A stretch of 64,000 nucleotides of DNA from Bacteroidota bacterium (GTDB lineage Bacteria > Bacteroidota > Bacteroidia > Chitinophagales > Chitinophagaceae). The stretch is taken from assembly GCA_023386235.1 (NCBI GenBank), contig JAEWKC010000028.1, positions 1 through 64,000 of the forward strand, read 5' to 3'. Below the pieces are notes generated by a model. It was not told where the DNA came from, searched no databases, and saw only the letters and a program-made list of their open reading frames with translations. The translations under genes and the position numbers were made by a program. Below, in pieces: positions 62,065 to 64,000 of the stretch (within the stretch, counting starts at the first letter, position 1; the number at the start of each line of letters is the position of its first letter).

Positions 62065-62454
62065 ATGTTTATTAATTATACTTGTTGAAAAGAGGCTCCG
62101 ATTAGAGTTATGCGCGAAGCCCACACCATGCCGACTTGTATTTTGTAAAGCTTTTTATCAAAAAAAGTTTTAATAAACAAATCATTATTCACACGGATCA
62201 TAAAGTCGCAACAGCGTTGAAAACCTTTGCTACGCAACCTCTTGTCATGCTGAGTTTCGTTTGAAACGAGAAAGCATCTATTTCTTTGTTTAGATCCTTC
62301 ACTGCGTTCAGGATGACAACAAAAAGTATTTTATTCAGGATGACAGCTTCTGAGGCAGTCTCTCATTTTATATTTAGCATTCATGCAAACATTTGCACTT
62401 CTAATTCATTGGCATAAAGCCAATAAATAGATACTTTTATAAAAAATAATTTAC
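62065..62454. repeat. Gene-free region with a palindromic CHSERSEES-type repeat
   Basis: About 390 nt without a supported gene. TGTCATGCTGAG...GAAAGCATCTA (62243-62280) and TAGATCCTTCACTGCGTTCAGGATGACA (62291-62318) are opposite halves that fold together, related to 22126-22352. Another half (ATTCAGGATGACAGC, 62333-62347) follows. The 3' end (about 62400-62450) is T-rich and should hold the promoter of the next gene. Confidence 0.75.
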
Positions 62455-63798
62455 ATGTTCCGTTACAAACACATTTTTATCCCGGCTATACTGTTGATTT
62501 TTCTTAGTGCATGTTCCCCGAAAATGGCAAAGGAAATAACACCGGAAAAAGCAACTTATATTGCCACGCTGCCAACAGTGACCATTCCTTTGGGAGGTAA
62601 TGCTTTCTTTGCATCGAAAGACGATCAGTCAAAAATTACAAACAACGGATTAACAGACTGGAATAGCGCCAACACCATTGCCAGTGTATATTTTAAAGCA
62701 TTGCAGCCCGGCACTTATTATCTTTCTTTAAAAACGAAAAACACTGCCGAAAGTAAAATAGCGGTGACCATTCTTGGCAAAAAACAGGAAATATCACTAC
62801 CGGCTAATAACGCTTTTGAAGAAAGCGGAATGATAGAGTTTAAAGCAGACAAGTCCGAATACATCCATGTAGATCTACAGGGAATCAGTAAAAACGGAAA
62901 TACTTTTGCCGATGTGAGCGATTTGATAGTGAGAGGCGATAATGCCGATTCGCTCGCTTTTGTCAAGGACAATAAGGATCATCGTTTTCACTTTGGTAGA
63001 CGCGGTCCTTCCGTACATCTTAATTTTTTGATTCCTGAAAATGTAAAAGAAAAAGTAGAATATTTTTATAATGAAATTCGCGTTCCGCAAGGCGAAGATG
63101 TGCTGGGCTCTTACTTTCAGGCCAACGGGTTTTCATTCGGTTATTTCGGCATCCAGGTAAATTCACCCACAGAAAGACGTATACTTTTTTCGGTATGGAG
63201 TCCTTTTCATACAGACAATCCTAATGAGATTCCTGAAGAAGATAAAATCATTCTTATAAAAAAAGGTACCGATGTATATACCGGTGAATTTGGCAATGAA
63301 GGTTCGGGCGGCCAGAGTTTTTTGCGTTACAACTGGAAGACGGAAAACAACTATGCCTTTTTGCTGAAAGCCGCGCCGGACGCGGCACAGAACAGGACTG
63401 TCTTTACCGCCTATTTCAAAGATCCGGATATAGATAAATGGATACTGATCGCTTCTTTTTCACGACCTAAAACAAATACTTACCTGAAAAACTGCTATTC
63501 GTTTCTTGAAAATTTTCATACAGAAACCGGACACGTACAAAGAAAGGGTTTGTTTACCAACCAGTGGATCAGAACTACCGATCAACAATGGATACCCATA
63601 GATAAAATAAGATTTACGGCTGATGACATTGCCCGGAGAGGTCAGCGTCTTGATTATCGCGGAGGCGTGGAAGGCAATTATTTCTTTTTAGAAAATTGTG
63701 GTTTCTTTAATGATAATACCACCATCAGTACTGAATTTAAACGCGAAATACCGGCCGGCTCCACAGCGCCCGATATAGATTTTCAATCATTGCCTTAA
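62455..63798 (+). CDS. DUF3472/DUF5077 lipoprotein
   Basis: A 447-residue lipoprotein with lipobox cysteine C20 (IFLSAC). Residues 30-170 form the DUF5077-like beta domain (VTIPLGGNAFFASKDDQSKI). Residues 185-440 form the DUF3472 domain (YNEIRVPQGEDVLGSYFQANGFSFGYFGIQV, LFSVWSPFHTDNPNEI), rich in aromatic residues, which suggests sugar binding. The role is not established. The last four bases overlap the end of the convergent ribulose-phosphate epimerase gene. Confidence 0.85.
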   Translation: MFRYKHIFIPAILLIFLSACSPKMAKEITPEKATYIATLPTVTIPLGGNAFFASKDDQSKITNNGLTDWNSANTIASVYFKALQPGTYYLSLKTKNTAESKIAVTILGKKQEISLPANNAFEESGMIEFKADKSEYIHVDLQGISKNGNTFADVSDLIVRGDNADSLAFVKDNKDHRFHFGRRGPSVHLNFLIPENVKEKVEYFYNEIRVPQGEDVLGSYFQANGFSFGYFGIQVNSPTERRILFSVWSPFHTDNPNEIPEEDKIILIKKGTDVYTGEFGNEGSGGQSFLRYNWKTENNYAFLLKAAPDAAQNRTVFTAYFKDPDIDKWILIASFSRPKTNTYLKNCYSFLENFHTETGHVQRKGLFTNQWIRTTDQQWIPIDKIRFTADDIARRGQRLDYRGGVEGNYFFLENCGFFNDNTTISTEFKREIPAGSTAPDIDFQSLP

Positions 63799-64000
63799 AT
63801 CATTTTCTTATCGGCATTCTTTAAATCCTCAATGGCCTGTTGAGGATTTTTTGCGTTAAACACGCAGCTTCCCGCTACCAGCACATTTGTACCGGCTGCA
63901 ACAATCTGCGAAGCATTGTCCAAAGTAACACCGCCGTCAATTTCAATAAGGCAGGAAGGGTTTTTATCTGCAATCAATTGCTTAAGCTCTGCAATCTTAT
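63795..64000 (-). CDS. rpe: Ribulose-phosphate 3-epimerase, C-terminal part
   Basis: The 3' end of a gene whose start lies beyond the window edge. The visible 68 residues read ELKQLIADKNPSCLIEIDGG, then VTLDNASQIVAAGTNVLVAG and SCVFNAKNPQQAI. This matches the end of the epimerase TIM barrel: the IEIDGGV strand with the catalytic Asp and the GADxLVAGSxVF phosphate-binding loop. It interconverts ribulose 5-phosphate and xylulose 5-phosphate. The stop codon overlaps that of the convergent DUF3472 gene. Confidence 0.9.
   Translation of the reverse strand, partial: KIAELKQLIADKNPSCLIEIDGGVTLDNASQIVAAGTNVLVAGSCVFNAKNPQQAIEDLKNADKKMI

Overview
The window looks like a piece of a Bacteroidota chromosome, most likely from the Chitinophagaceae or a close relative. 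This rests on SusC/SusD-type outer-membrane glycan uptake, an exported amylase with a C-terminal type IX secretion signal, promoters of the Bacteroidota form (TTTG, a spacer of about 19-20, then TAnnTTTG), the absence of clear Shine-Dalgarno sequences, and many Bacteroidota-type lipoproteins. The exact genus cannot be fixed from sequence reading alone. No rRNA, tRNA, CRISPR array, transposase, integrase or replication origin was recognised.

Positions 1-3010 are an accessory island. It holds an unrecognised gene, a MazEF-type toxin-antitoxin pair and a HigBA/RelE-type pair, separated by long hairpin-rich repeats. Two of the units begin and end with inverse-complementary core sequences (117-126 with 929-938; 2001-2016 with 2767-2782), the layout expected of integron-like gene cassettes. 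This is the most unusual part of the window.

Positions 3100-8570 carry housekeeping and conserved genes: a radical SAM protein, a 2H phosphoesterase, a U32 family tRNA-modification type protein with its ferredoxin, two SDR-fold oxidoreductases and an exported thioredoxin-like protein. Positions 8641-25576 form one starch/maltodextrin utilisation locus: a LacI-type regulator, a T9SS-exported GH13 amylase behind an operator-bearing promoter, SusC, SusD, two SusE/SusF-like starch-binding lipoproteins, an exported GH13 of cyclomaltodextrinase type, a GH13 lipoprotein and an MFS sugar permease. Surface enzymes would cut starch, SusCDEF would bind and import oligosaccharides, the periplasmic GH13 would trim them, and the permease would take up the products. 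Arrays of palindromic repeats separate the distal GH13 genes.

Positions 25591-42936 are largely housekeeping, mostly on the minus strand: a deoxyhypusine-synthase-like protein, an EnvC-like factor, a DUF4292 lipoprotein, dUTPase, IspF, FtsY, PyrE, Nudix, RF3, a LutB-like protein, a very large exported orphan, a Crp/Fnr regulator and RNase HI. Positions 43214-64000 continue with Rho, CarA, superoxide dismutase, a cytochrome c, TadA, a PfkB kinase, an exported methyltransferase, a frameshifted amino-acid permease, a NlpC/P60 peptidase with a Tat-signal dipeptide epimerase, GMP reductase, RibBA, a large exported HExxH protein, CrcB, isocitrate dehydrogenase, a DUF3472 lipoprotein and the 3' end of ribulose-phosphate epimerase, which runs off the window.
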